A DNA stretch of 64,000 bases, from NCBI GenBank assembly GCA_039707655.1, contig CM077676.1, positions 240,578,866-240,642,865 on the forward strand. The letters run 5' to 3'. Made by a program: the position numbers and the translations under genes. The notes beneath the pieces are model-generated. The model searched no databases and was not told where the DNA came from. It saw only the letters and a list, made by a program, of their open reading frames with translations. This document shows, piece by piece, positions 12,367 through 24,280 of this stretch. Within the stretch, counting starts at the first letter, position 1. The number at the start of each line of letters is the position of its first letter. Source of the DNA: Elymus sibiricus. Lineage: Eukaryota; Streptophyta; Magnoliopsida; Poales; Poaceae.

Positions 12367-13362
12367 AGATATATGTTAGTAGTTTACTTATCTCATATAT
12401 TTTAATAAGGAAAGTTCATTCATGCATGTTTTACCAATACCATGCCATGATTTGTGATTGCATACCTAGATTGGCTAGCATGTGTGTACAATTCATGTAT
12501 TAGACATGCCTAGTTGTGTAGCTTACGTATTTGCAAGTGTAGGATGTACTTGATGGAAATGCATGCCAATTTGTTACTCATGCTAGTATAGTACATTGCT
12601 CGATGTTGTCGAGGGTGCCTTCCTACATACTTAGTATGCTTCCTCGGTGTACTTATTCGTCATAACTAGTATTCTAGGGTTGTGTGTTTTTGCCATGATT
12701 GATAGTGACGTTAGTTGATATGAACTAGGTTATCTGGTAGTTATGAGTTGTATTCTATTGGTAGCATACATTGGCAACTTGTGTGATGATCATCTCCATG
12801 CTTAGCATCATATCTAGTTTATTTTATTATTTCATTTGTGATATGCTTAAGCCTATGCCTCATGTCGTGGTAGTGATCTTTCATGTCTTATTATACTCCA
12901 TGTGTTATAGTTGTTCTTGTGTTGCTTTTATATGCTTAATTTGTCTCATGTTAGTGTTATGAGTGTTCCATACGTGTTGTAATAGTTCATCATATGCTTA
13001 GGAAGAGTCATATGTCATGTGCGTAGAGTTGTGCTTTGATCACACACTCAGTGTGTGTATCATGCTTTGTTACCATAAGCATGTGGTGATAATCTTATTT
13101 CTAGTGGTTATTTGGGTATTTGTTGTTCTTTATTACAAAGAGCATATCCTAGTCTAGTATCTTCTCATGAGCACTTGTATATTTGATGCTTGTGTTGTTT
13201 GTAAGACATCTCTATGATTCTATACTCACATGCCTTGTTTAATGTGTGTTTTATTAGTTAATTGTTTTGCTTTCTCCATAGTATTGTGTTGGCCCTTGAT
13301 ATAGAAATGATTCTTAACAGTTTTATGTTTGATGTTTATTCTTTGCTTTTTGTTAACCATTA

Positions 13363-13390
13363 TAAATATTTGGATTCATCCAAATATTTA
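13363..13390. repeat. Palindromic module 1 in outer LTR
   Basis: TAAATATTTGGAT and its reverse complement are separated by 2 bp. The same palindrome is found in the sister LTR at 32753-32780. Confidence 0.85.
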
Positions 13391-13691
13391 TTTGTGGTTT
13401 ATTATTAATCTTAATCGTATCATGTCTAGGATAGTAGTTCATTCATTTGTTCCATGTGTTGTATAGTTTACTGTTAATTGTTGAAAAATGAAATGGTTTG
13501 GTATTATGAAGTGATCATATTTTATTTTGATATTGTTTGATGGCTAGACCTAGATCAATTCAATTCATGTTGTTGAATGATGTTTGATTCCTTAACTACT
13601 ATGGTTTGTAATGTTGGTTTGTTTGTCTTATGGAACAGTTACTTCTGAATTATTATAGTTGATGTATATATTTGCCTGCTATTAACCATTG

Positions 13692-13720
13692 TAAATATTT
13701 AGATTATATCTAAATATTTA
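13692..13720. repeat. Palindromic module 2 in outer LTR
   Basis: TAAATATTTAGAT and its reverse complement are separated by 3 bp, preceded by the same TTAACCATT lead-in as module 1. Present in the sister LTR at 33082-33110. Confidence 0.85.
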
Positions 13721-15605
13721 TTTGAGGTTAACTTCTTACCTTTATCATGTCATGTTGTGATTGTGTAGTTAAAATGCATAGGATGGTCCCTTTTCATGTG
13801 TGTTGATGCCATGCGTTTGTTATGTAGCAGTTTCCTATATAGTTAATTGAGATGTGTAGTGGGCACTACTAGTGGTTAGTACCATAGTTCATATTGGAAC
13901 GTTAGTCTTCATTGCCAAACCTTCCTGAGCCGTGTCAACTTAAACCCTGTCATTCGTAGAATCCTCTCTCTCTTACTTCCCTATCATGTAACCTCATTTC
14001 GGAATCTCCATCTTGATCAATACCTTGCTATCCATCCGCTATTAATTTGTTTTGGTTGCTATTTTTAATTTATTATTTCTTTGGTATTTATTTATTTTTC
14101 ATTTTCCATCGTTATGACGAGTAGGAAGTGACGAGGTTGGACATCGACAGAATCAGGTTACTGAAGAAGGACTCAACAACGAAGGCGTGCCTCCTTCTTT
14201 GATCATACTTATCATATGTTTTACAAAACTGCATTGTGTTTTATGGTTACTATTTGCATGCTTTTAATTCTCGTAGCTAGCGTGTCGATTGACACATTAC
14301 CTTGATCCGCTTGTCGCCTATTCACTTGACACCTAAGTAGAATTATAGTATTCTGGTAGAGTAGAAATGCTTAGCCATGCTTATTACCCTATAGGTGCTT
14401 TATTGATGACCTTGAGTCATTGACACTTGAAACTTATCGCTGAGCTAGGCCGGTTGGCCCTTGTTGACCTTCTCTATCCTCTTCTACTCTGGGTGAAACT
14501 TACCATCTGAATACTAGCGCGGGCGACAGCTGAATCAAGGATTGAAGGAGCGATTGGCTGCCCATCACAAGTTGAAGGGGGCAATCAGTCGTCCGTGCCG
14601 CTTGAGGCCTAATAAGTCTTGGATTTGAAGATTGTGTAAACAGTACAGCCACATGCTATATGGGCACTGGCTTGGATGATTAGTTAGTTCACCCTTATTG
14701 TCGTCATCGCCGTACCTCAGATGGGATAGCTGCCTTGCGAGGAGTGTCCTCGGCACAAAAGGTGGCTCAGACTGTGAACTTGGGTTACTTTCGTGTTGAA
14801 ACCTAGTGGGCTTGGCACAGTAAGTGTGGTCTAATGAAAGACCTCGTCACAATCTCCCTGCCGGTATACCAAATGGTGTACTACGCCAGCGGCCACTGGT
14901 GGCAACAAGTCGGGATTGTGTCGTGTGGGTAAAGTCTACAACCTCTACAGAGTGTAAAACTATTTGAATAGTCGTGTCCACGGTCATGGACGACACATGA
15001 ATCTTTCTTGACATACAGGACATGTCATGCTTATTCCCTCTTTGCCCCTATTCTTGGAACCTATGAAGAGTGTGAGTTGATCGAGGATCCTCACTTTGAT
15101 GAAAGTTATTCTGGATATAAAACATGTTTTCATCTAAAACTGCTATTATTCAAGTACTATGTTATTTCAAACAAAATTAGCTTTTATGCAAATGAGCCAT
15201 ACAACCTTCCTTTGAAGCCACATGTAGCTATTAGGTCCTTCCCCGAGGGAGGCATGTTGATTACGTAATGTACTCATGGCAATAATTTTGTTGAATAACA
15301 GAGTTTCATGAAGACAAAGGTGATCACTACGACTACTATGGCGATCCGTAGGAGTGAGGTCACGTGGACTACATCGACTGCCTGTGGCTGAGATGGAGTC
15401 GCTATGCATTTTACTTTCCGCTGTTTTTTGATTGTAATAAATGTCATGAGACATTTCACTAGGTATGTCTTGTGACAAATATACTACTTGTAATGCTTTT
15501 ACGTATTGTGCAATGATACCATTTCGCTGTGTTGTCAACAATGATCCTGGGGTTGACAAATATACATAGGAGGGTCTGGAAGTTAATTCTGGGTTCTCAC
15601 AGAAG

Positions 15606-15617
15606 TGGTATCAGAGC
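15606..15617 (+). other. Outer element primer-binding site
   Basis: TGGTATCAGAGC lies 4 bp after the LTR end and marks the start of the internal region. It is the same initiator-tRNA-Met site as in the LARD. Confidence 0.92.
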
Positions 15618-16795
15618 CGATGTCGACCTATTCGCGTGGCCTTAGTTAGAAATGGAAAGCCTTAGGACTATTTTCATAAGAAAACTATTTTGTAAAGGAT
15701 CATTCTCGTAGTCTTCTTGTTTACTATTGCTCTTCTTATCTTATCTTATCTTATCTCATTCAACTAAAGTTTAAACTCTACTTCCTTACCTTCTTCTTTA
15801 TAGTATGTGAATCCCTTTTCCCTGTCCATGGTGTTGAAAAGTCAGAAGCTTTGCAAGACATGCCAAGAATTTCAAACTTCAACCCCGGAAGCTCCGAGTA
15901 GCAACATTTTGAAAAGAGAAGACACTTCGAGACCTCAAGAAGTCAAGAACCATCAACCATGCTCCAAGCGCCAACGCTGAAGATCTGCAACAAGTTATGA
16001 TGCGACCTGCCATATAGGATTAGGTTGGTTAACACCCTTGTAGTGGTAGGACTCGTAGCTAGTAGACGCAAAAACTTTTTGTGTGAGTATCGTCTGCATA
16101 TTTTGCTTCTAGCACTTTTCCTATGCAGTAATACTAAAACCCAATTTGCCAAAATGAGTTGCTTTTGAGTTTTATTTAGATAGCTTCATGGTTATCTCAG
16201 TGTTATCTTTTGTTTATCTTTTGGGGTATCTCTGCCTTGTATAGGATTCTTTAACTCCTCTTATGCTCTTTCCATCTTCTCTATAAACCCTGGAGGACAC
16301 TTTGAGAGGAAAGAAGTTGCAACATCATGCTTAGAGGTCCATTATCAGTGTGAACCCCATGGAAAACGTCTTTTAAGGGGGGTAGTAGACGGTGATTCGT
16401 GGCGAGATTGAAGATTTGAAGACTTCATTTGCAAAGAAGACGAAGATTCGAATACCTTCATTACACCTACTATAAGTTCAACCTGAAGGAAGGATCAATG
16501 AGTCAAGGCAGCACCGAAGCTTGACCAACAGAAGAAGGTCAAGACCGAAGAATGTTCAACCACTCAGAGAAGCTATGTGGTTACCATCGCCAAGACGAAG
16601 GACTGTTTCCAAGCCTTGAGCAAGCTATAGATAGTATCGACAATCGAAGTATCTCCAATCAAGACCCCAAGTCGCTTCTCACGAAGTTCACAATCGACCG
16701 TGTCTCCACAAGTTTTTAAGAACTATGTTGGAGATGACGCTAATCCAAACCCATTCTCTTTAGTCAGCTTGAATCTCGGGGATGAGATTTTTTTT

Positions 16796-16809
16796 AAGGG
16801 GGGTAGATT
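16796..16809 (+). other. Outer element polypurine tract
   Basis: AAGGGGGGTAGATT precedes TGTAACATCCCG. It is nearly identical to the LARD tract (AAGGGGGGTAGGTT), and the following LTR starts are also alike. Confidence 0.85.
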
Positions 16810-18814
16810 TGTAACATCCCGATTCTCGGAATGTTTAAGAAGTTTTCCAAAAATAAGGGCGAGAAAATTTCGTTTGTTTTATTTGTTAACAAAGATTAAA
16901 TTGGACTTTTATAATTGAAGGATTTAATTTGAACTAATGTGAACCTAAATTAAAATTTGTGTTTAGCACTTTTCTTTTAATCGGATTTTATTTTCTCTTC
17001 TTTGGCATATTAAAATATGCGCCATTGCACTGTGTTTGGTCTTCTGAAATTCGTTTGATTTTTGTTCGAGCTTCTATTCCTTTTCTAGATTTTCTAGAGA
17101 GGAAACTCAATTTATTTTCCCTCTATCAAACTCTGTACATAATTCCCTTGAACCAACATCTCTCTCTTTTTCCTGGGTTCAGCCCACTGTTTTATTTTTC
17201 CTTTCTCAAGTCGCATGGGCCTAGCCAATCTATTTGTTTTCTTCTCTTCTTTTTCCCTCCTCCCTTCCTTCTCCTAATAGGCTGGCCGAATTGGCTCATG
17301 GCTCCCTCTCTCCCTCTCTCTCCTCTTCTCTTTCTCTTCCTCTCTGTACGTTCCTACTCCACAAAGAAAGGAAACGTACACCCCATGAAGGAAGCCCCTC
17401 CTGTAACTCCCTTTAATTGCTATTGTTTCCAAATCTGAAAATAAATAAACTGGCTCATCTTTCCCACGAGCGAGCGCCTCTTCTCCTCCTCTTCTCTGTA
17501 CGTTCTCAACCTACAGAAGAGAAACAGCCAAACAGTCAGTGCATACTTTCATTGCTGCCCTCCTCCAATTCCCATAAAACTCATCCATTTGCAAAACTGA
17601 GGGCACCATTAGAAGCCCCTCTACCTCCTCTTTCGTTCCCGCAACAACCCCTGCCCTATCCCTTTCCAGTTCTCTCAAGCTTTCTCCTTGAACTGCTGCT
17701 GTCCATGGACGCCGGTGCTTGATTCCGGTGATGTAAGCCATCTCCATCCGAATCCTTGCGCTAGGATCTCCTCGTCCACGCCGTGAATCCATTCAGAGAA
17801 GAAAGAACGCGATCCGTTGACCACACGTGCAGAATTCCGCATGTCCGTCCACACTGTTTGTCGAGTTCATCGCATCGTTCCGTCAAACTCGGTGAGCCAC
17901 TGTCCAATTCCTATTGCACACCTTCTAAACATCACTCATGTTATCTCCTAGACATCATAGTTTCCCCTACTTTTGTCGTTGGGCGCGTCGATGCTATTCG
18001 TCGCATGAACCAAATATTATAGGCATATTTCCATCGTTTTTGCTCATCGTTTGATCTTGATCCCAATAGAGTAAACGTTTTAAGTGGTTATGGGAACCCG
18101 TTGGTGGAGTTAGATCACTAGTCCATCAACCGAGTTTTAGCATAGGTTTTATTGTAGTTGTTTTTGTAAAGATACCAAGGGTGTTTTGTGTTAGATGAAT
18201 TTTTCCATTGAGATGTTATATTTTTCATGTCTCTGCCTATGCCTAGGAGTCGCTCCTAATTATTTCATAAGGTTAGGAGTAAAATATGATTTACTATATT
18301 TATTTTACCTTTGTTTAAATTGTTAAAATAGTTGTACGTTGTTTCGGCTCGATAATTTGTGGTAGTATTTTTTTTATGCATGCGTAATTTTTTTTTGTGA
18401 ATTATTACCATGCATAGTAGTTGATTGGTGAACTTTTGCGTTGGTATGTTATTGTTCATATGTTCGTGTTATGCCTAGGAGTGTATTCTATTGGTCACAT
18501 AGTTTTCGGTGTGATATATGACTTGTTAGATTTATTTATTTACCGATTACAATTATTTAATAATTGTCCAACATGTTATTTCATGTTGATAATTTTTCTT
18601 TTGTGCAATATGTAGTAATATGATATGCATACGTACAAGTTTTGCGAATTATTACCATGTGTAGGTTTATGTAGAATTATTCTAACCTTGCATGATTATG
18701 GAATATTTCATGTTTTGATTATTTCCATTCTTCTTTAGCATGAAGATATCTTAGATATTGTTTACACATTCATGTTCATCCATGTAGCATGTGTGTTATA
18801 TATATTTGAAATCA
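16810..18814 (+). mobile_element. Outer element 3' LTR, left piece
   Basis: Begins TGTAACATCCCGATTC after the polypurine tract and is cut at 18814 by CACTA1. The pyrimidine-rich CTCTCT segment (about 17160-17520) resembles an LTR leader. The matching part of the 5' LTR is outside the window, so this piece has no internal partner here. No gene is seen. Confidence 0.85.
18812..18814. repeat. CACTA1 target-site duplication TCA (left)
   Basis: TCA precedes CACTAG and is repeated at 31206-31208 right after the element's last G. A 3-bp duplication is diagnostic for CACTA elements. Confidence 0.9.
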
Positions 18815-18828
18815 CACTAGTAGAAAAC
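18815..18828 (+). repeat. CACTA1 left terminal inverted repeat
   Basis: CACTAGTAGAAAAC pairs with the reverse complement of the right end (CACTAGTGGAAAAC), with one mismatch. Confidence 0.93.
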
Positions 18829-18839
18829 TGACCTTTCAT

Positions 18840-19110
18840 CCGGAGCACTAGTCCCGGCCGGGTTTGGGCCCGGGACTAATGTGAGCATTAGTCCCGGTTC
18901 CAACGGTTAGGAGCGGACGGGGGCACGGCCAGGATTAGTCCCGGTTCAAATGGGACCTCTAGTCCCGGTTGGTGATACCAACCGGGACTAAAGGGGTTGC
19001 GGCAGGCTGGGGCCCCTGTGAGCCCCTTTAGTCCCGATTGGTATCACCCACCGGGACTAAAGATAGACGTTTAGTCCCGGTTGGTATCACCAACCGGGAC
19101 TAAAGTCTTC
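18840..19110. repeat. CACTA1 left subterminal palindromes
   Basis: Several copies of TAGTCCCGGTTGGT followed after a few bases by the reverse complement, clearest at 18960-18990 and 19071-19104. They form near-perfect stem-loops and match the arrays at the right end and at 24113-24270. Confidence 0.9.
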
Positions 19111-19120
19111 CCTATATAAA
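19111..19120 (+). promoter_or_regulatory. CACTA1 TATA box
   Basis: CCTATATAAA lies a few bases after the last left palindrome and about 490 bp before the first exon. It is a likely promoter for the element's first transcript. Confidence 0.6.
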
Positions 19121-19604
19121 GCTGCTTCGTCCAGCCCGAGTCCAAGCTTTCTCTCCTCTCTGTTTCCTTCCCCAAGCTCGAGTTCATCCTCCATTTTTGC
19201 CAAGATTTGTCAAGATTGGAGGCACCCCATCTATCCAAGGGTTCTAAAAGGTTAGCAACTTCATCCTTTCATCTCTCATTGCTAGTTTAGCTCGTTTCAT
19301 GCTCCATAGGTATAGTGATTTGTGGGTTTTAGTTTGGGAGTAATTATGTAGGAGTTTATTTGATTTATATGCAATTTGAGCTCAAATTAACTTCTTAGTT
19401 TGCATATGTGTAGGTGTGGTTTACTTAGTGCCTTCCCGTCCCCGTCCTCACCGCCGTCGATCGACCGCGCCGTCCCGTCGCCGGCACCACCTTGGTGAGC
19501 CTCTTGTTCTTATCCTTTTTGTAAAAAAAAATCTTATTTGTATGATTTAGATAGTTACTTGTATAATTTTCTTACTTGTATGATTGTTTGTTATATATAG
19601 TGCC

Positions 19605-20048
19605 ATGGTTTTGATATCCGTCCCCGTCGGCCCTCGTCCGGTTTATGATTCGGATGTGGTATATTATCTTTTATAACTATTTGTTTCATTTCGTGTTTAT
19701 GACAATTATGCCCATCAAGTTGACATAGATATTTTTATCTAGGAGGTATGTGAACCGGAAATTGCAACCGACCCTCTTGTCGAGAAGTTAAATTTAGTTG
19801 AAAAAGAAAATGATTATGTGAAAGAAAAATTGAAAAGAATTGAAGAAGAGAACATGAAATTGGAGTTGTATGTTGCCGATGTCGTCGATGATCACAAGAT
19901 CAAGATGGATGCAATGCGCTTGAAGATTAGAAAGATTAGAAAATATGCCGTTAATAAAGAGGCTTGGTATCATTATGCTGTTGGATCAATTATTACCTTA
20001 GTTGCGATTTTGATCGCATTTGTTGTTGCATTTAAATGCTTTAGATAG
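19605..20048 (+). CDS. Small coiled-coil/transmembrane protein carried by CACTA1
   Basis: Two exons can be joined without a stop: 19605-19658 (18 codons from ATG, ending at a GT donor) and 19743-20048 (after a CTAG acceptor, ending TAG), giving about 119 residues. The middle is charged and heptad-like (EKENDYVKEKLKRIEEEN), followed by a basic patch, then a hydrophobic stretch near the C terminus (SIITLVAILIAFVVAF) typical of one membrane anchor. From memory, very similar short proteins accompany many Triticeae CACTA elements, but I know of no assigned function. It sits between the promoter and the transposase, on the same strand. Unlike its neighbours it is undamaged. The fused reading frame across the intron supports the exon model. 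Confidence 0.7.
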
Positions 20049-20180
20049 TTGTATGTTGTTTTATGAGAAGTATGTATAAACTTTATGTATATATTTTTGC
20101 AGTAATAACATTTGGTCACTACTCTACTTTGGTTTTAATGTGATGAACTTGTATTAATTTGGTCACTTCGATGTTGTGTA

Positions 20181-23100
20181 ATGAAGATGAGCCGGCAATG
20201 GATGTACGATGACCGACGCTCTCTCGAGTTCATTAATGGCCTGCATAATTTTATGCGTGTGGCTGAGGCAAACAAGCGGAATGGTTTTATGTGTTGTCCA
20301 TGTGGTGTCTGTAAGAATAATAAGGATTACTCTACCTCAAAAATCCTTCACAGCCACCTGCTTCAGTTCGGTTTCATGTCCGCATATAACTGTTGGACCA
20401 AGCACGGAGAAAGAGGGGTTATAATGGAAGACAATGAAGAAGAGGATGATGACAAGTATCCTAGGTTCCTTGAATACGATAGGCATCAGATGAGCCCGCT
20501 GATGATCTTGGTCGGGCCATTGTTGATGCAAAGAGAAACTGCGAAAGTGAAAAGGAGAGGTTGAAGTTGGAGCGCATGTTAGAGGATCACAAAAAATTGT
20601 TGTACCCAAATTGCGAAGATGACAAGAAAAAGCTGGGTACCACACTGGAATTGCTGCAATGGAAGGCAGAGAATGGTGTATCTGACAAGGGATTTGAAAA
20701 GTTGCTGAAAATGATAAAGAAGATGCTTCCAAAGGATAACGAATTGCCCGACAGTACGTACGAAGCAAAGAAGATTGTCTGCCCTCTAGGATTAGAGGTG
20801 CAGAAGATACATGCATGCCCTAATGACTGCATCCTCTACCGCGGTGAGGAGTACGAGAATTTGAATGCATGCCCGGTATGCGGTGCATTGCGCTATAAGA
20901 TCAGCCGCGATGACCCTGGTGATGTTGAGGGCGAGCGCCCCAGGAAGAGGGTTCTTGCCAAGGTGATGTGGTATGCTCCTATAATACCACGGTTGAAACG
21001 TTTGTTCCAAAACAAAGAGCATGCCAAGTTGTTGCGATGGCACAAAGAAGACCGTAAGAAAGACGCGATGTTGAGACAACCCGCTGATGGGTCGCAGTGG
21101 AAAAAAATCGAGAGAAAGTGGTCGGACTTTGAAGATGACGCAAGGAACTTATGGTTTGGTCTAAGTACAGATGGCATGAATCCTTTTGGGGAGCAGAGCT
21201 GCATTCATAGCACCTGGCCTATGACTCTATGTATCTATAACCTTCCTCCTTGGTTGTGCATGAAGCGGAAGTTCATTATGATGCCAGTGCTCATCCAAGG
21301 CCCTAAGCAACCCGGCAACGACATTGATGTGTACCAAGGCCATTAGTTGAAGAACTTTTACAATTGTGGGATATAAAAGGTGTACGTGTGTGGGATGAGC
21401 ACAAACAGGAGGCATTTGACCTACGAGCGTTGCTGTTTGTAACCATCAATGATTGGCCTGCTCTTAGTAACCTTTCAGGACAGACAAACAAGGGATACAA
21501 TGCATGCACGCACTGTTTAGATGAGACTGAAAGTATATATTTGGATAAATGTAAGAAGAATGTGTACCCGGGACATCGTCGATTTCTTCCGATCAGGCAT
21601 CTCTTAAGAAAGAAAGGCAAGCATTTCAAAGGTGATGCAGATCACCGGAAGAAGCCTGGCCACCGTACTGGTGATGATATATTTGATATGGTCAAGGATT
21701 TAAAAGTAATCTTTGGAAAGGGTCCTGGCGGACAATCTGTTCCGAATGTCGCTAACGGACACGCACCCATGTGGAAGAAGAAATCTATATTTTGGGAGCT
21801 ACCCTATTGGAAAGTCCTAGAGGTCCTCTCTGCAATCGACGTGATGCACGTGACGAAGAATCTTTGCGTGAACCTGCTTGGCTTCTTGGGCGTGTATGGG
21901 AAGACAAAAGATACACCGGCGGCACGGGAGGACCAGCAACGTATGAACGAAAAAGACGGCATGCATCCAAAGCAGTATCAAGGTCCTGCCAGCTACGCTC
22001 TTACCAAAGAAGAGAAGGAAATCTTTTTTGAATGCTTGAGCAGTATGAAGGTCCCGTCTGGCTTCTCGTCGAATATAAAGGGAATAATAAATATGGTAAA
22101 GAAAAAATTCCAAAACCTAAAGTCTCATGACTGCCACGTGATTATGACGCAATTACTTCCGGTTGCATTGAGGGGGCTTCTACCGAAAAATGTTCGATTA
22201 GCCATTGTGAAGCTATGTGCATTCCTCAATGCAATTTCTCAGAAGGTAATCGATCCAGAAATCCTACCAAGGTTACAGAATGATTTGGTCCAATGTCTTG
22301 TCAGTTTCGAGTTGGTGTTCCCACCATCCTTCTTCAATATTATGACGCACGTCCTAGTTCACCTAGTCGAAGAGATTACCATTCTGGGTCCTGTATTTCT
22401 ACACAATATGTTCCCCTTTGAGAGGTTCATGGGAGTCTTAAAGAAATATGTTCATAACCGTGCTAGGCCAGAAGGAAGCATCTCCAAGGGCTATGGAACA
22501 GAGGAGGTTATTGAGTTTTGTGTTAACTTTATTCCTGACCTTAAGCCGATTGGTGTTCCTCAATCGCGGCATGAGAGGAGACTGAGTGGAAAAGGCACGC
22601 TAGGAAAGAAAGCGGTAATAAGTATGGACGGGCATTCTTTCACTCAAGCACACTACACAGTTCTACAAAATTCCACCTTGGTTGCTCCGTATATGGAGGA
22701 ACACATGGATATTGTACGCTCCAAGAACCCGGAGCAGTCTGACTCCTGGATTAAACGTACACACATGGAGACTTTCGGCGATTGGTTGCAAACACATCTC
22801 ATGAATAACACCACTGTTGGAGATGAGCTGTACTTGTTGGCCAAGTCACCATCTTCGACTATATTCACTTTCAAAGGGTACGAGATAAATGGGAATACAT
22901 TTTACACGATCGCCCAAGATAAAAAGAGCACCAACCAAAACAGTGGTGTCCGCTTTAATGCAACAAACAACAATAGGAAAAAGGACACATATTATGGTTA
23001 CATAGAGGAGATATGGGAACTTGACTATGGACCTTCTTTTAAGGTCCCTTTGTTTCGGTGCAAATGGGTCAATCTGACAGGAGGCGGGGTAAAGGTAGAC

Positions 23101-23490
23101 CCGCAGTACGGAATGACAACAGTGGATCTCAACAATCTTGGGTACACAGACGAACCATTCATCCTAGCCAATGATGTGGCTCAGGTTTTCTATGTGAAGG
23201 ACATGTCTACCAAACCGAGAAAAAGAAAAGATAAGGAAGCGAATACATCATACGATGAGCCAAAGCGCCACATAGTTCTTTCAGGGAAAAGAAACATCGT
23301 GGGAGTGGAGGACAAGACAGACATGTCAGAAGATTATAATAAGTTTGATGAAATTCCTCCCTTCATAGTGAAGACTGACCCAAGCATCCTGTTAAATGAT
23401 GAAGATTCTCCATGGTTACGGCGCAATCATAAGCAAGGGACATACGCGAAGAAAAAGTTTTATACCCCAAGATCCCACTCTGGGATGTGA
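20181..23490 (+). pseudogene. TNP2-type CACTA transposase, two frameshifts
   Basis: Catalyses excision and insertion in CACTA elements. Three consecutive open pieces lie in three frames: 20181-20564, 20561-21346 and 21364-23490. The first carries the transposase-associated domain (WMYDDRR near its start, CPCGVCKN cysteines, then HLLQFGF). The second begins TNP2 (ACPNDCILYRGEEY, CPVCGALRY). The third continues it (NDWPALSNLSGQTNKGY, CTHCL, IDVMHVTKNLCVNLLGFLG), followed by a DUF4218-like region (about residues 260-380 of that piece, HNMFPFERFMGVLKKYVHNR) and a DUF4216-like region (about 486-570). Continuity of domains shows that the breaks are single-base changes, near 20495-20560 and near 21325-21335. 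The last 708 codons are uninterrupted. The gene appears to be recently disabled. Confidence 0.88.
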
Positions 23491-24112
23491 CCGGCTTCAC
23501 CGTCATCACTTTCTCTCTAGTGAGTTTCTGGACTTATAGCTGGAAAGTCCCACTTCGGACAAACCAGAGGAAATCTTTGTAAGAGTTAGGGTATATATGT
23601 GTTTTGGGTGTTCCTAGGTGGACTTCGGAGCGTCGGAATCCAACCAAAAAGCTAGGGCATTTTGGCATTTGAAACATGATTTTTGAATAATTATTTATTA
23701 AGTTATGAATTTTCAATTATTCCTGTCCTTTTAGTATTTTAATTATACAAAGGAGTTAATCAATGCAATTATGTCCAAACAAAATAAGAATGTGTAGGTT
23801 ATGTTAAGACAAACAATTTGACATCTTATTTGCTCCATTTGGCTTAACAGAACTGAAGATATGAATTTTTAAAGTTTAAAATAATGTCTTCAATTACTGT
23901 ATTTAATTAATAAGTGCAAAATTAATTATGCAACTTCCTGTCAAAATGATACTAGTTGATAGAAATCTTCAAGATTAATCCACAGAAATTTGAATCAACT
24001 CATTTGGTTTAGTTTTCAAATTGTTATCCATTTTACAAGAATTAATTTCAATCTGTAAAATTGAATCTGTCAAATAATTTCTTCAAAATGAAAATTAATT
24101 GAAAGACACCTT
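23491..24112. other. AT-rich intergenic DNA of CACTA1
   Basis: About 620 bp between the transposase stop and the internal palindromes. It is AT-rich and has no open frame or recognised motif. Confidence 0.6.
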
Positions 24113-24270
24113 TAGTCCCAGTTGCAACCAACAGCCGGGACTAAAGGTTTCAGCTCCCGCGCGGAATTTTGGCCGCCGAAAAGGTTGGCCTTTAGTCCCG
24201 GTTCGTGGCTGGAGCTAGGACTAAAGGACCTTTAGTCCCGGTTCGTGGCTGGAGCCGGGACTAAAGGTCG
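24113..24270. repeat. Internal copy of subterminal-type palindromes
   Basis: At least three CTTTAGTCCCGGTT.../...GGGACTAAAGG inverted pairs lie in the middle of CACTA1, in the same sequence family as the end arrays but with a TCGTGGCTGGAG loop instead of the GGT-ACC core. They are followed directly by a TATA box. Confidence 0.85.
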
Positions 24271-24272
24271 CG

Positions 24273-24280
24273 GGTATATA
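24273..24280 (+). promoter_or_regulatory. Internal TATA box in CACTA1
   Basis: GGTATATA follows the internal palindromes within about 10 bp, the same arrangement as at the left end. It may drive the third gene, which starts 2.8 kb downstream. Confidence 0.45.

Larger units (their letters stand above)
12372..15601 (+). mobile_element. Outer element, 5' LTR, remainder
   Basis: Continues the sequence broken at 508 and aligns throughout with 31758-34993. It ends GGGTTCTCACA just before a primer-binding site, so this is the 5' LTR. AT-rich, non-coding; small open frames are not supported by any family resemblance. It includes two strong palindromic modules (13363-13390 and 13692-13720). Confidence 0.9.
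15602..16809 (+). mobile_element. Outer element internal region, only about 1.2 kb, non-coding
   Basis: The whole interval between primer site and polypurine tract is 1,208 bp. It is A-rich with many AAGAC/GAAGA stretches, contains a short TTATC repeat near 15740, and has no open frame resembling gag or pol. The element is therefore non-autonomous, with an internal region about a fifth the length of its LTR. Confidence 0.85.
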
